From contig AP019755.1 of assembly GCA_006742785.1 (NCBI GenBank), forward strand, positions 620,001 to 684,000: a DNA stretch of 64,000 nucleotides. The letters are read 5' to 3'. Below are positions 30,376 through 40,675 of this stretch, piece after piece (within the stretch, counting starts at the first letter, position 1; the number at the start of each line of letters is the position of its first letter). Both the position numbers and the translations under genes were made by a program. The notes under the pieces were generated by a model, which was not told where the DNA came from, did not search any database, and was given only the letters and a program-made list of their open reading frames with translations. Origin of the DNA: Nitrosomonas stercoris (GTDB lineage: Bacteria > Pseudomonadota > Gammaproteobacteria > Burkholderiales > Nitrosomonadaceae).

Positions 30376-31749
30376 CTAGCGTAAGCTCTCTTTTCGAGAA
30401 TGATCCACTGTTGATCCAGCTAAATCAATTCTGCCTACTTTCCATACCAATACCAATACCGGTACGCCTAGTAACGCTGTGCCGGTAAAAAATGCAGCGT
30501 AGCCATAAGCATCAACAAATTCGCCGCTAAAACCGGCAATAAATTTGGGCAACAACAACATGATGGAGCTGAATAGTGCGTATTGCGTAGCAGAATAAGC
30601 AGCATGTGTTAACCCGGAGAGATAGGCGATGAAAGCGGAGGAGGCAATGCCGGCAGCCAGGTTATCAGCTGAAATAGTGAATACCAGTCCACTGACATCA
30701 TGCCCTCTGCCTGCCAGCCACACAAACAGCAGATTGGTTGCGGCGGACAATACCGCTCCTAAGAATAAAGTGCGAATCACGCCGATGCGTGCTACCAGTA
30801 CGCCACCAACGGCAGCACCTAATATAGTCATGATGACGCCATATACCTTGGAAATGGTGGCTACTTCATCTTTGGTGTAACCCATATCAACATAAAATGG
30901 ATTACTCATGATGCCCATTACTACATCCGAAATTCGGTAGAGCGCAATTAATGACAGTATTAGCAGTGCGTGATAGCCATAACGCAGAATAAAATCACGA
31001 AACGGTGCAATCACCGCGCTGTCAAGCCAAGCAAATAACCGGGCAGACACAGAAGTTGCTTGTGATGCCTGGTTGATTGCCAGTTGTGCAATAGGTACAT
31101 CTGGCTCACGGATAATCAATGTGGTGACCATTCCCACCAACATACAACCTGCCATGATGGTATAAGCCACCTGCCAGGAAGTGGCACTGTATTCATCCAG
31201 GGATGCATCCAATGCCGCTGCAATCCAGAGTACGCCAGCAGAAGCCAGAATCATCGCCAACCGATAACCCGCCTGATAAGTTGCCGCCATCGCGCCTTGC
31301 AGGCGTAAGGCAACTGCTTCGATTCGATACGCATCCAGTGCAATATCTTGCGTAGCAGACGCAAATGCGACAATGATTGCGCACACGGTCATGCGCACCA
31401 GATCTTGTGCTGGGTCTGTCCCTGCCATGCCAATCAACGCCATACTGATAGCCACTTGTGACAACAATAACCAGGCGCGGCGGCGCCCCAGCCAGCGAGT
31501 AAGCAATGGTAACGGCATACGATCAACCAACGGTGCCCATGCCCATTTGAAACCATAAGCCAATCCGACCCAACTCAGATGGCCAATCGTTGCCCGATCA
31601 ATACCTGCTTCACGCAGCCAAAATGATAAAGTGCCTAACACCAGCAACATGGGCAATCCAGCAGAAAACCCAAGTAACAGCATGCCCAGTACACGTGGAT
31701 GGGTATAGATACGCAATGCATGCAGCCAGCCGCATGCAGCTAGTTTCAT
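30376..31749 (-). CDS. ampG: AmpG-family muropeptide permease (MFS)
   Basis: The 457-residue protein has about 12 hydrophobic helices and the AmpG opening LGMLLLGFSAGLPMLLVLGTL. GLAYGFKWAWAPLVDRMPLP, ATQDIALDAYRIE and a late FIAYLSGLTHAAYSATQYAL are strongly AmpG-like. These permeases import anhydro-muropeptides for peptidoglycan recycling, which agrees with the presence of mpl at 51890. The start overlaps the xthA stop by four bases, so the two are probably translated together. Confidence 0.93.
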   Translation of the reverse strand: MKLAACGWLHALRIYTHPRVLGMLLLGFSAGLPMLLVLGTLSFWLREAGIDRATIGHLSWVGLAYGFKWAWAPLVDRMPLPLLTRWLGRRRAWLLLSQVAISMALIGMAGTDPAQDLVRMTVCAIIVAFASATQDIALDAYRIEAVALRLQGAMAATYQAGYRLAMILASAGVLWIAAALDASLDEYSATSWQVAYTIMAGCMLVGMVTTLIIREPDVPIAQLAINQASQATSVSARLFAWLDSAVIAPFRDFILRYGYHALLILSLIALYRISDVVMGIMSNPFYVDMGYTKDEVATISKVYGVIMTILGAAVGGVLVARIGVIRTLFLGAVLSAATNLLFVWLAGRGHDVSGLVFTISADNLAAGIASSAFIAYLSGLTHAAYSATQYALFSSIMLLLPKFIAGFSGEFVDAYGYAAFFTGTALLGVPVLVLVWKVGRIDLAGSTVDHSRKESLR

Positions 31750-32519
31750 AGCTTGAAATCGTAATCGATGATGAGGGGAGCGTGATCGGAAAAGCGTTCT
31801 TCCTTGTAAATTGATGTACTACTGGCGGTGTTTGCTAGTTGTGGCGTGGCAATCTGATAATCAATGCGCCACCCCACATTATTGGCCCACGCCCGACCAC
31901 GATTGGACCACCAGGTGTATTGGTCTGGCTTCGGATTAATTGCGCGAAATACATCCACCAGCTTTAGCTCATCAAATACAGTGGATAACCAAGCACGCTC
32001 TTCTGGCAAAAAACCTGAATTTTTCTGATTGGAGCGCCAGTTTTTAAGATCAATTTCCTTATGCGCGATATTCCAGTCACCACATAGCAAAACATCGCGG
32101 CCACATGTAGCCAGCTCCCGCAATAATGGAAAGAACTGCTCCATAAAGAAAAATTTTGCTGCCTGACGATGTTCTCCACTAGAACCCGAAGGAAGATAAA
32201 TAGAAATAACAGTCAAATTACCAAAATCTGCTCGCAAGAAGCGTCCTTCTGTATCAATTTCCGGGATGTCAACACCTTGGATAACTTGATCAGGTACTTG
32301 TCGCGTATACAGCCCTACGCCGCTGTAACCTTTTTTTTCAGCACAATGAAAATAACTGTGATACCCCTCCAGTGAACGCATGACGCCTTTGATATCATCT
32401 TGCTGCGCCTTGAGTTCTTGCACACATACTATTTCTGCATCCTGCTGCGGTAACCAGTCAAATAGACCTTTCCGGGTTGCAGCACGAATACCATTCAGAT
32501 TTAAAGTAATAATCCGCAT
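31746..32519 (-). CDS. xthA: Exodeoxyribonuclease III
   Basis: The 257-residue member of the EEP nuclease family acts in base-excision repair as an AP endonuclease and 3' exonuclease. Motifs include NLNGIRAA, CVQELKAQ (metal-binding Glu), GYSGVGLYT, LCGDWNIAH (catalytic Asp-Asn) and the terminal SDHAPLIIDY (catalytic Asp-His). It overlaps ampG by four bases and lies 20 bases after the Cys-rich secreted protein gene. Confidence 0.96.
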   Translation of the reverse strand: MRIITLNLNGIRAATRKGLFDWLPQQDAEIVCVQELKAQQDDIKGVMRSLEGYHSYFHCAEKKGYSGVGLYTRQVPDQVIQGVDIPEIDTEGRFLRADFGNLTVISIYLPSGSSGEHRQAAKFFFMEQFFPLLRELATCGRDVLLCGDWNIAHKEIDLKNWRSNQKNSGFLPEERAWLSTVFDELKLVDVFRAINPKPDQYTWWSNRGRAWANNVGWRIDYQIATPQLANTASSTSIYKEERFSDHAPLIIDYDFKL

Positions 32520-32539
32520 GTAATTACTATCAGTGAGAT

Positions 32540-32938
32540 TTAACGTAAAGAAAGATCCGGTTTGCAGTAAACACGACCTGGATAATCTGGCACACGACGC
32601 GTGTTAGGAATCACATCACCACCGCTGCGGATACACATCATGGTTGATTTATCCAGATTACTGAAATATTCATTTTCACCCGGCTGAAAAGCTGCAGCTG
32701 GCACTGCTTCACGAATTGCACGGCAGGTCGCTGGTTCATCTTCTGGGACAGGTTCATCTGAGTGAGGGGGGAGTCGGCACAGCTGGCAAGGATTACCAGG
32801 GCACAAGCAACCACGGCATTTAGCAGATTTGGTTACCGTTGCATTGCCATTAGTTGACTGGGTTGCAGCTGCTGATGCTGCCATAGGTAACACCAGCAAC
32901 AATAAACCTACCAAATATATTAACCCTCTTAACTGCAT
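32540..32938 (-). CDS. Small secreted cysteine-rich protein of unknown function
   Basis: The 132-residue protein has a clear signal peptide (MQLRGLIYLVGLLLLVLPMA, cleavage probably after ASA at residue 23). The mature part has eight Cys, at residues 41, 44, 46, 51, 54, 72, 102 and 125, five of them packed in 14 residues (CRGCLCPGNPCQLC). An even number suggests disulfides or a metal site. AGGAGAT precedes the ATG. It lies between darP and xthA on the same strand. I do not recognise a family, so no function is proposed. Confidence 0.75.
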   Translation of the reverse strand: MQLRGLIYLVGLLLLVLPMAASAAATQSTNGNATVTKSAKCRGCLCPGNPCQLCRLPPHSDEPVPEDEPATCRAIREAVPAAAFQPGENEYFSNLDKSTMMCIRSGGDVIPNTRRVPDYPGRVYCKPDLSLR

Positions 32939-33095
32939 CTATTTATCTCCTCACATTCAATAATTGAATCGTTGCCAGACGTCAAAAGCCCGACAATGCC
33001 GATCCTCTATATTTGTATTCACTCGTGCACAATTATACTGACAGCTTACCGGCATGCTATATTTTGCTACCGCATCCCACCTGGTTTGCAACCAC

Positions 33096-33620
33096 TTATG
33101 CTGATATTTCCGGAATAATTTGACGCAACAATTTAAATAATGCACGGAAGCTTTTAGGCGGTTTGTCCGCCAATTCTTCCTTTTCGATATTACGCAATAA
33201 GGTGCGCAGTTGCTGAGCATCAGCGTGTGGGTAGTGTTCCATGAATTCTGTGATAGCCGCCTCATCACTCATCAAGCGATCACGCCAGCGTTCCAATTGA
33301 TGCAACCATGCGGTATGTTGCACGCTAGTGTGTTGCCATGCTGCCAATTTTTCCTGGATTGGCACTGAATCAATGGAACGCATTAATTTTCCAATTAACT
33401 GCATTTGACGGCGGCGCGCACCATGCTTCGTGATATGACGTGCTTCCAACAAAGCATTAGTCAGGCTTTCTGGTAAATCCAGCTCCATTATTCTGTCAGG
33501 TTCAAGTTCGGCCAATTGTTCACCCAGTGCCTGCAAAGCATGCATTTCCTGTTTGAGACGCGTTTTGCTGGGGCGAGATTCAAGATTGGAATCAACAATA
33601 GTTGGTTGATAATCAGTCAC
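33096..33620 (-). CDS. darP: Ribosome-associated protein DarP (YjgA/DUF615), GTG start
   Basis: The 174-residue, highly helical and charged protein matches the YjgA family, with SKTRLKQEMHALQALGEQL, LEARHITKHGARRRQMQ and IGKLMRSID. YjgA/DarP associates with late 50S ribosomal intermediates. The divergent neighbour is pmbA, the same pairing as in E. coli and many proteobacteria. The frame starts with GTG at 33620 and no strong ribosome site is visible. Confidence 0.93.
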   Translation of the reverse strand: MTDYQPTIVDSNLESRPSKTRLKQEMHALQALGEQLAELEPDRIMELDLPESLTNALLEARHITKHGARRRQMQLIGKLMRSIDSVPIQEKLAAWQHTSVQHTAWLHQLERWRDRLMSDEAAITEFMEHYPHADAQQLRTLLRNIEKEELADKPPKSFRALFKLLRQIIPEISA

Positions 33621-33820
33621 TATTTACCCATATCGGGAATAATCAAGAAGCTGTTATCATAACCTGCTTTAGCCATCCCAAGTTATGAACAAACTGAAAT
33701 GGGGGATGATTACAGTAGAGAAACATTATTGCTCACTTCTATAGTTAGGTAATATCGTAACGATTATCTGTTTCAGCTCATCCATAATAAAATCTATTTC
33801 CAATATATTTACATGATTGC

Positions 33821-35203
33821 ATGACTACCTCTAATCATTATCCAGCATCACAATCATCCGGATTACAACCACCTTTTACTTATCCCCATGCCACTTTGCA
33901 GCAAATTGCTGAGGATGTACTTGCATTTGCCAAAAAGGAAGGAGCAGATGCGTGTGAAATGCATGTATCTGATGGCTCTGGCCAAAATGTGACTGTGCGC
34001 CAAGGTGAAGTGGAAACCATCGAATACACCCGTGACAAAGGTTTAACCGTAACGGTTTATATGGGGGACAAACGCGGCAACGCCAGTAGCTCAGATTTCT
34101 CTCCACAAGCTATTCGTGAGACAGTTTCAGCTGCACTGTCTATTGCTCGTTACACGGCTGATGACCACTACGCAGGATTAGCAGATAAGGATTTATTGGC
34201 AACTGTTTTTCCTGATCTGGATCTATATCACTCCTGGCAGCTGCCGGTTGAAGAAGCCATTGAATTGGCACGCCAATGTGAGGCGACAGCATTAGCAACA
34301 GATCAGCGCATTACTAACTCGGAAGGTGCCAGTGTATCCACCGGAGCTTCACATTTTATCTATGCGAATAGCCACGGTTTCAGCGCTGGTTACCCTTTGT
34401 CTCGGCATAGTATCAGCTGTGTGGCTATTGCTAGCGAACAAAACAAGATGCAACGTGATTACTGGTACAGCATCGCTCGCTCAGCTAATGATCTGGAAGC
34501 AATTGAGGCAATAGGCAAAAAAGCAGGACAACGTGCCTTGGCACGGCTGGGGGCAAAAAAAATTGCCACCTGTGAAGTACCGGTATTATTTGAATCACCG
34601 CTCTCTTCTGGTTTATTGGGATATTTTGTGCAAGCTATCAGCGGAGGCAGCCTGTACCGCAAATCTTCTTTCTTGCTAGATAGCATTGGCAAGCAGGTAT
34701 TCCCGGCAACAATTCAACTCAGCGAATCACCGCATATCTCAAAAGGATTGGCCAGCTGCGCTTTTGATAATGAAGGGGTTGCGACGCATCCACGCAAAGT
34801 TGTTAAAGATGGCGTAGTACAAGGTTATTTCCTGAGCAGTTATACCGCACGCAAACTTGGCATGCGCTCTACCGGTAATGCCGGTGGCAGTCATAATCTA
34901 ATTCTAGAGAATGATATTTCTCTATCCTTTGACGCTCTGTTGAAAAAAATGAACAAAGGCTTGCTCGTTACCGAATTACTAGGTCAGGGGGTTAATCTTG
35001 TCACTGGAGATTATTCGCGCGGCGCAGCCGGATTTTGGGTGGAAAATGGTGAAATCAGTCATCCAGTGGAAGAAATCACAATTGCCGGTAATCTGAAAGA
35101 TATGTTGCGCGGCATTGTCGCAGTCGGTGACGACGTCATCATACGTGGCTCACGCCAATGCGGCTCTTTGTTGATTGATCGCATGACGGTGGCAGGCCAC
35201 TAA
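33821..35203 (+). CDS. pmbA: Metalloprotease PmbA (TldE)
   Basis: The 460-residue protein belongs to the TldD/PmbA family. Characteristic are EMHVSDGSGQNVTVRQGEVE, the YTRDKGLTVTVYMGDKRGNASS region, CAFDNEGVATHP, and the C-terminal GVNLVTGDYSRGAAGFWVE. TldD and PmbA form a heterodimeric protease involved in peptide maturation, with TldD carrying the metal site. The TRAP genes follow 10 bases later and may be cotranscribed. Confidence 0.95.
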   Translation: MTTSNHYPASQSSGLQPPFTYPHATLQQIAEDVLAFAKKEGADACEMHVSDGSGQNVTVRQGEVETIEYTRDKGLTVTVYMGDKRGNASSSDFSPQAIRETVSAALSIARYTADDHYAGLADKDLLATVFPDLDLYHSWQLPVEEAIELARQCEATALATDQRITNSEGASVSTGASHFIYANSHGFSAGYPLSRHSISCVAIASEQNKMQRDYWYSIARSANDLEAIEAIGKKAGQRALARLGAKKIATCEVPVLFESPLSSGLLGYFVQAISGGSLYRKSSFLLDSIGKQVFPATIQLSESPHISKGLASCAFDNEGVATHPRKVVKDGVVQGYFLSSYTARKLGMRSTGNAGGSHNLILENDISLSFDALLKKMNKGLLVTELLGQGVNLVTGDYSRGAAGFWVENGEISHPVEEITIAGNLKDMLRGIVAVGDDVIIRGSRQCGSLLIDRMTVAGH

Positions 35204-35213
35204 TTTTTTCGAG

Positions 35214-35792
35214 ATGATCCAACAACCAAGACACAAAATGGAAACGCTATACAAGATCGAACAGTTAATTAACAAGATTTCCGGAGCAGTGGGTTGGTTA
35301 GCAGGTTGGCTATGCGTACTCATGATCGGCGTGGTGTTTATTGATGTCATCGCACGTTATTTTTTTCATGGTGGCTCCATTGCCATGCAAGAGCTGGAAT
35401 GGCATCTATTCGCGGCTGTGTTTTTACTAGGCGCTGCCTACGTGATCAGGGAGGATGCGAACGTGCGCGCTGATATTATTTATGCGCGCCTGACACCTCG
35501 TCATAAAGCGATTATCGACATCTGTGGCTATACTATTTTCGTGATTCCCATGAGTACCCTGATTCTCTACAGCTCCTGGGATTTCGTCAGCTATTCCTAT
35601 CAGCTCCAGGAAACTTCCAGCGATCCAGGTGGCCTGCCCTATCGTTTTATATTCAAGGCCTTGCTACCTATTGGTTACGGTCTGGTACTCATTCAATCCT
35701 TTGCCGAAATATTACGTAATATTCGTTCGCTCACAAACAAACACCGCCCTGCCTTGACTGACTATGCTGTCCCGCAACAAAAAGAACCATGA
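35214..35792 (+). CDS. TRAP transporter small permease (DctQ type)
   Basis: The 192-residue protein has four membrane helices and the DctQ hallmark around VFIDVIARYFFHGGSIAMQELEW, then AAYVIREDANVRADIIY. In TRAP systems the small permease pairs with the DctM subunit and an extracytoplasmic binding protein. The start is either 35214 or an ATG at 35238; neither has a strong ribosome site. No binding protein gene is adjacent. Confidence 0.88.
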   Translation: MIQQPRHKMETLYKIEQLINKISGAVGWLAGWLCVLMIGVVFIDVIARYFFHGGSIAMQELEWHLFAAVFLLGAAYVIREDANVRADIIYARLTPRHKAIIDICGYTIFVIPMSTLILYSSWDFVSYSYQLQETSSDPGGLPYRFIFKALLPIGYGLVLIQSFAEILRNIRSLTNKHRPALTDYAVPQQKEP

Positions 35793-35835
35793 TTTTATCG
35801 TCGTTCAATCTATTTTTTTCTAGCCTCAACACCAA

Positions 35836-37119
35836 ATGATTGCACTTTCCATGTTTCTGGTTTGCCTGATCATGCTGGCATTTGGCTTTCCAGTCGCATT
35901 TACCTTTGGTGGCGTGGCACTGTTCTACGGCCTGTATTTTGAAGGTTTAGATCTCTTTCTTATGGTCGCCGAACGCATGCATTCGATCATGACCAGCGTG
36001 ACGTTGATGGCTGTGCCTCTGTTTATTTTCATGGGATTGGTGCTGGAAAAATCGGGTATTGCAGAAAGTATGCTCGAATCCATGGGCTCCTTATTTGGGC
36101 ACATTCGTGGTGGTCTGGCTGTTTCTACCGTAATTGTCGGCATGTTACTAGCGGCTGCTACTGGCGTAGTTGGAGCCTCCGTGATCACCATGGGCTTAAT
36201 CGCTCTGCCCATCATGTTGAAATATGGTTACGACAAACGTCTGGCAAGCGGTGTGATTTGTGCATCGGGTACATTGGGGCAAATTATCCCGCCATCCATT
36301 GTTCTCATCATCATGGGAGACGTTTTACAAAGGCCAGTAGGAAATTTTTTTAGAGCCGCCTTGGTGCCTGGCCTGATATTGGTGGGTTTCTACATTGTGT
36401 ATTGTCTGATCATTGCCTGGCTCAGAAAAGACGCTGCCCCTGCCATACCCAGCAAAAGTGGCCCTTCCCTCCAACGCTATTGGCATGCTTTTAAAACCAT
36501 CATCCCGGCGTTGTCGCTGGTTATGATTGTGCTGGGAACCGTGATTATCGGTATTGCCACCCCAACAGAATCTGCTGCAATGGGCTCAGTTGGTGCAATC
36601 TTGCTGGCCATCGTTAACAGAAAATTCAAGTTCAATATGCTGCATCAAGTAGCGATGGAAACCACCAAAATTACCACCATGGTATTTACTATTTTAGCTG
36701 GCGCCACCTTCTTCTCCATGGTGTTTACTTATACTGATGGCGATCAAGCAGCGGAACTGTTGTTACAGCATTTACCTGGTGGAAAATGGGGATTCATCCT
36801 GCTGATGATGTTAATCATCTTTCTGCTGGGCTTCTTTCTTGATTTCGTTGAGATCGCTTATATTTTTATTCCCATGATCACCCCATTGCTGTTTCAGCTG
36901 GGAATTGATCCACTCTGGTTTGGTATTTTAGTTGCGCTCAATCTGCAAACTTCTTTCCTGACACCACCCGTTGGATTTTCACTATTCTATCTGCGTGGTG
37001 TTGCCCCTCCCACCGTTACTACAATGGACATCTATCGAGGCATGCTGCCCTTCATCTTCCTGCAAGTATTGACATTAGCACTGGTCGCTCTTTATCCAGG
37101 CCTAATCAAACTCGTCTGA
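35836..37119 (+). CDS. TRAP transporter large permease (DctM type)
   Basis: The 427-residue protein has about 12 hydrophobic helices. DctM signatures are FGFPVAFTFGGVALFYG, VPLFIFMGLVLEKSGIAE, GVVGASVITMGLIALP, CASGTLGQIIPPSIVLIIMG and TSFLTPPVGFSLFYLRG. It forms the ion-coupled translocation pathway for an organic acid or related solute. It follows the small permease after 43 bases and lacks a Shine-Dalgarno sequence. Confidence 0.93.
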   Translation: MIALSMFLVCLIMLAFGFPVAFTFGGVALFYGLYFEGLDLFLMVAERMHSIMTSVTLMAVPLFIFMGLVLEKSGIAESMLESMGSLFGHIRGGLAVSTVIVGMLLAAATGVVGASVITMGLIALPIMLKYGYDKRLASGVICASGTLGQIIPPSIVLIIMGDVLQRPVGNFFRAALVPGLILVGFYIVYCLIIAWLRKDAAPAIPSKSGPSLQRYWHAFKTIIPALSLVMIVLGTVIIGIATPTESAAMGSVGAILLAIVNRKFKFNMLHQVAMETTKITTMVFTILAGATFFSMVFTYTDGDQAAELLLQHLPGGKWGFILLMMLIIFLLGFFLDFVEIAYIFIPMITPLLFQLGIDPLWFGILVALNLQTSFLTPPVGFSLFYLRGVAPPTVTTMDIYRGMLPFIFLQVLTLALVALYPGLIKLV

Positions 37120-37157
37120 TCTTAAGTAATCAACCCGATTAATCACAGCTAATTTAT

Positions 37158-38081
37158 ATGGCCAACAAACATAACGAAAATCTCGGCTATTTCTATGGGA
37201 TGATTGCCGTTATTTGCTTCGCACTCACCTTGCCTGCCATGCGTGCAGCCGTCCTCGCTCTGGATCCAATTTTCGTAGCACTGGGTCGAGGCACCGGCGC
37301 AGCAGTTCTTGCGATCATCTTTCTTTGGTTAACACGCCAGCGTTTCCCCACTCGCGATGAAGCAAAAGGTTTGATTATCGTCGCTTTAGGAGCAGTGCTA
37401 GGTTTTCCTCTACTAGCCGCTTGGGCAATTTGTTACGTGGATGCTTCGCATGGCGGTGTCGTACTGGGTATTTTCCCATTGGCAACCGCAGTGGCTGCAG
37501 CCTTATTTTCTGGCGAGCGCCCCTCTACCCGATTTTGGCTATTCGCCCTATTAGGCGCAGCAGTCGTTGTAGGATATTCACTTAACCAGGCAGGTGGCAC
37601 ATTGCAATGGGCAGACCTGGCTCTGTTTGGATCTGTAATTTGTGGCAGCGTCAGTTATGCAGAAGGTGCCAGACTTTCCAAAACACTGGGAGGCCCACAA
37701 GTAATTTCATGGGCGCTGGTTTTTTCCTTACCAGTTTTAATCATTCCTACCTTCCTTTACGCACCGGTTACGCTGGATCAACCCGCGGAATCCTGGATCG
37801 GATTTATTTATATGACCATCATCAGCCAATATCTTGGTTTTTTCCCCTGGTATCACGGACTTGCCCTGGGAGGGATCTCTAAAGTCAGCCAAACTCAGCT
37901 CCTGCAACCTTTTATTACTATCATCGCCTCTGTACTACTATTAGGTGAGCACGCTGATATGGTTACTTGGCTAGTTGCTGTACTGGTGGTAGTGATTGTT
38001 GCATTAGGCAAACGCACACAAGTCGAGGAACACGTTCCTGCCAGCATTGCTGCCATCACTACAGATTCTCATCACGGCTAA
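37158..38081 (+). CDS. EamA/DMT-superfamily transporter
   Basis: The 307-residue protein has ten hydrophobic helices in two EamA repeats (about residues 10-140 and 150-285). Examples are LALDPIFVALGRGTGAAVLA and SQTQLLQPFITIIASVLLLGE. Members export amino acids or other metabolites. It lies 38 bases after the TRAP large permease in the same direction, so it may belong to the pmbA-TRAP transcript. The substrate is unknown. Confidence 0.88.
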   Translation: MANKHNENLGYFYGMIAVICFALTLPAMRAAVLALDPIFVALGRGTGAAVLAIIFLWLTRQRFPTRDEAKGLIIVALGAVLGFPLLAAWAICYVDASHGGVVLGIFPLATAVAAALFSGERPSTRFWLFALLGAAVVVGYSLNQAGGTLQWADLALFGSVICGSVSYAEGARLSKTLGGPQVISWALVFSLPVLIIPTFLYAPVTLDQPAESWIGFIYMTIISQYLGFFPWYHGLALGGISKVSQTQLLQPFITIIASVLLLGEHADMVTWLVAVLVVVIVALGKRTQVEEHVPASIAAITTDSHHG

Positions 38082-38103
38082 TCCTTCCTTTTAATTCCTC
38101 ACA

Positions 38104-40509
38104 TTATTGCTTCTTCTGTGCGCGCTCCAATGCCAACGCCAGCGCACTAGTAGAAGCTGATTTATTCATTTGAGAACTAGATTTTCGTGATTGATGAGTT
38201 GATTGGCGCTTATTCACGTTGGAGCTTTTATGTGTTTTGGCTTGTCTATTCGCAGTAGAGACATCATCATCCAAACGCATCGTTAAACTGATGCGCTGAC
38301 GCACAGCATCTACAGTCAGCACTTTGACTTTGACAATTTGTCCTGGTTTAACAATCTCATGTGGATCTTTAACAAACTTATTTGCCAACGCAGAAATATG
38401 TACCAACCCATCCTGATGCACCCCAATATCAACAAATGCGCCAAAAGCAGCAACGTTAGTAACGACACCTTCCAGAACCATGCCAGGTTGCAAATCAGCT
38501 ATCGATTCAATTCCTTCCTGAAAAGTTGCTGTCTTGAATTCGGGACGTGGATCACGCCCCGGTTTTTCCAGCTCCGACAAAATATCGCGTACCGTTGGCA
38601 AACCGAAATTTTCATCGATAAATTCTTCAGCGACTAATCCTGCCAACGCTTCTGGATAACCCATGACTTGATCAATACCTTTACTTAACCGCGCCAACAT
38701 ACGCTCTACCACTGGATAAGCTTCCGGATGAACAGCAGAACGATCTAGTGGATTATCACCATCATTAATCCGCAGAAAACCCGCAGCCTGTTCAAAGGTT
38801 TTCGCACCGACCCGTGGAACCTTAAGCAAAACTTTCCGATTAACAAACGAACCATGTTCATTACGAAAATCGACAATATTCTGTGCGAGTGTACGATTTA
38901 ATCCAGACACACGCGCCAACAAGGGAGCAGAGGCAGTATTGATGTCCACGCCCACTGCATTAACGCAATCTTCAACCGTGGCATCCAGCGAGCGTGCCAA
39001 AGTACGCTGATTCACATCATGCTGATATTGGCCTACCCCAATCGATTTTGGCTCAATTTTGACTAACTCTGCCAGCGGATCTTGTAATCGTCTGGCAATC
39101 GATACCGCTCCGCGCAAACTGACATCCAGCTCAGGAAATTCCGTTGCAGCCAGCGAAGAAGCAGAATACACCGAGGCACCCGCTTCACTGACAACAATTT
39201 TAGTCAATGCTAATTCTGGTTGTTGCGCTTTCATTTGTTGCACCACTTCCGCAGCTAATCGATCTGTTTCTCGACTAGCTGTTCCATTACCAATAGAGAT
39301 AAGCTCTACGTTATGCTGTAATACCAATTGCACCACGGTTGCTAATGCTTCTTGCCATTTGTTTTGCGGTTGATGCGGATAAATTGTGGTAGTTGCTAGC
39401 AATTTTCCGGTTGCATCCACTACGGCAACTTTGCAGCCAGTGCGATAGCCTGGATCCAAGCCAAGCACAGCTTTTGGCCCAGCCGGAGCAGCCAACAGCA
39501 ATTCACGCAGATTACGACTAAAAACCCTGATGGCTTCCGTCTCTGCTGCTTCACGCACCTGTAATAGTAATTCACTGACAAGATGTGGGTGTATTTTAAC
39601 GCGCCATGTCCACCGGCACACCTCTTCCAGCCATTTGTCCGCTGCTCGACCGCGATCTTCAATGCCAAAATGCGCCGCAATCATTGTCACACAAGGATGC
39701 AATTCAGGCTTATGCTCTGCTTCAGCCAAATCTAATCCAACTTTCAAAACACCTTGAGCTCTGCCACGTAGCAATGCCAATGTTCGATGCGAAGGAATCG
39801 AGCGTATTGGTTCACTATAAGCATAGTAATCACGAAACTTTTCTTCCTCGGCCATTTCCTGACCAGCTATAACCATCGATGCTACAACACCTTGCTGCCA
39901 CAGCTTATTGCGCAACTTAGCAAGTAAACTCGCCGTTTCAGCAAAACGTTCCGCCAAAATATCACGCGCGCCTTCCAGTGCTGTTTTTGTATCGGGAATA
40001 TTGACGGCTTCAATCCCTTCACTTGCTGGTATCACTTTAATATACTGAATAGCTTCCTGTTCGGGATCCAGCTTTGGATTAGCCAATAATGCCTCTGCTA
40101 ACGGTTCCAATCCAGCTTCACGAGCAATTTGTGCTCGCGTACGACGTTTGGGTTTATATGGCAAATAAATATCTTCCAATTGCTGTTTGGTTTCAGCCTG
40201 TTCTATCGCTCGCCGCAATTCATCCGTCAGTTTGCCTTGCTCCTCAACGGAAGCCAAGATAACCTGACGACGCTCTTCTAGTGCACGCAGGTAAATTAAC
40301 CGCTCTTCCAACAAGCGCAGTTGCGTATCGTCCAGATTGCCCGTCACCTCTTTACGATAACGCGCAATAAAAGGTACCGTTGCCCCATCATCCAGCAACG
40401 CCACGGCAGCGCTGATTTGGTGTGTTGCAACCTTGAGCCCATCAGCAATCGCACGAATGATATTGCTTTGTTCTGATGTCAAATGAGTGAGTTGAGTTGA
40501 AACAGTCAT
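38104..40509 (-). CDS. tex: Tex family RNA-binding protein
   Basis: The 801-residue protein has the Tex domain order: N-terminal helical region, YqgF-like fold ([18 protein letters not shown] near residue 345), helix-hairpin-helix region ([15 protein letters not shown] and [21 protein letters not shown]), and an S1 RNA-binding domain (residues about 650-720, [20 protein letters not shown]). The Lys/Ser-rich C-terminal tail is low complexity. Tex proteins bind nucleic acid and are linked to transcription and transcript stability. It converges with the EamA gene, with only 22 bases between the stops. Confidence 0.96.
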   Translation of the reverse strand: MTVSTQLTHLTSEQSNIIRAIADGLKVATHQISAAVALLDDGATVPFIARYRKEVTGNLDDTQLRLLEERLIYLRALEERRQVILASVEEQGKLTDELRRAIEQAETKQQLEDIYLPYKPKRRTRAQIAREAGLEPLAEALLANPKLDPEQEAIQYIKVIPASEGIEAVNIPDTKTALEGARDILAERFAETASLLAKLRNKLWQQGVVASMVIAGQEMAEEEKFRDYYAYSEPIRSIPSHRTLALLRGRAQGVLKVGLDLAEAEHKPELHPCVTMIAAHFGIEDRGRAADKWLEEVCRWTWRVKIHPHLVSELLLQVREAAETEAIRVFSRNLRELLLAAPAGPKAVLGLDPGYRTGCKVAVVDATGKLLATTTIYPHQPQNKWQEALATVVQLVLQHNVELISIGNGTASRETDRLAAEVVQQMKAQQPELALTKIVVSEAGASVYSASSLAATEFPELDVSLRGAVSIARRLQDPLAELVKIEPKSIGVGQYQHDVNQRTLARSLDATVEDCVNAVGVDINTASAPLLARVSGLNRTLAQNIVDFRNEHGSFVNRKVLLKVPRVGAKTFEQAAGFLRINDGDNPLDRSAVHPEAYPVVERMLARLSKGIDQVMGYPEALAGLVAEEFIDENFGLPTVRDILSELEKPGRDPRPEFKTATFQEGIESIADLQPGMVLEGVVTNVAAFGAFVDIGVHQDGLVHISALANKFVKDPHEIVKPGQIVKVKVLTVDAVRQRISLTMRLDDDVSTANRQAKTHKSSNVNKRQSTHQSRKSSSQMNKSASTSALALALERAQKKQ

Positions 40510-40675
40510 AAGTTTTATATAAAACCACTAAAAAGAATTGATTTTCCGCTCGGCATATTACTGTGCCTGCAATGATACAATACACCACCTATTACCGAAG
40601 CTATTCCACAAGCTGCAAATATTTAACCTTTGAATACCAGCTTATATTGCTAAATAAATTATTGGAGTTTCAAAC

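Noticed and set aside
32957..33268. 103-residue minus-strand open frame overlapping darP
   Set aside because: Most of it overlaps darP in another frame, and the part beyond darP has no start signal or resemblance to a family.
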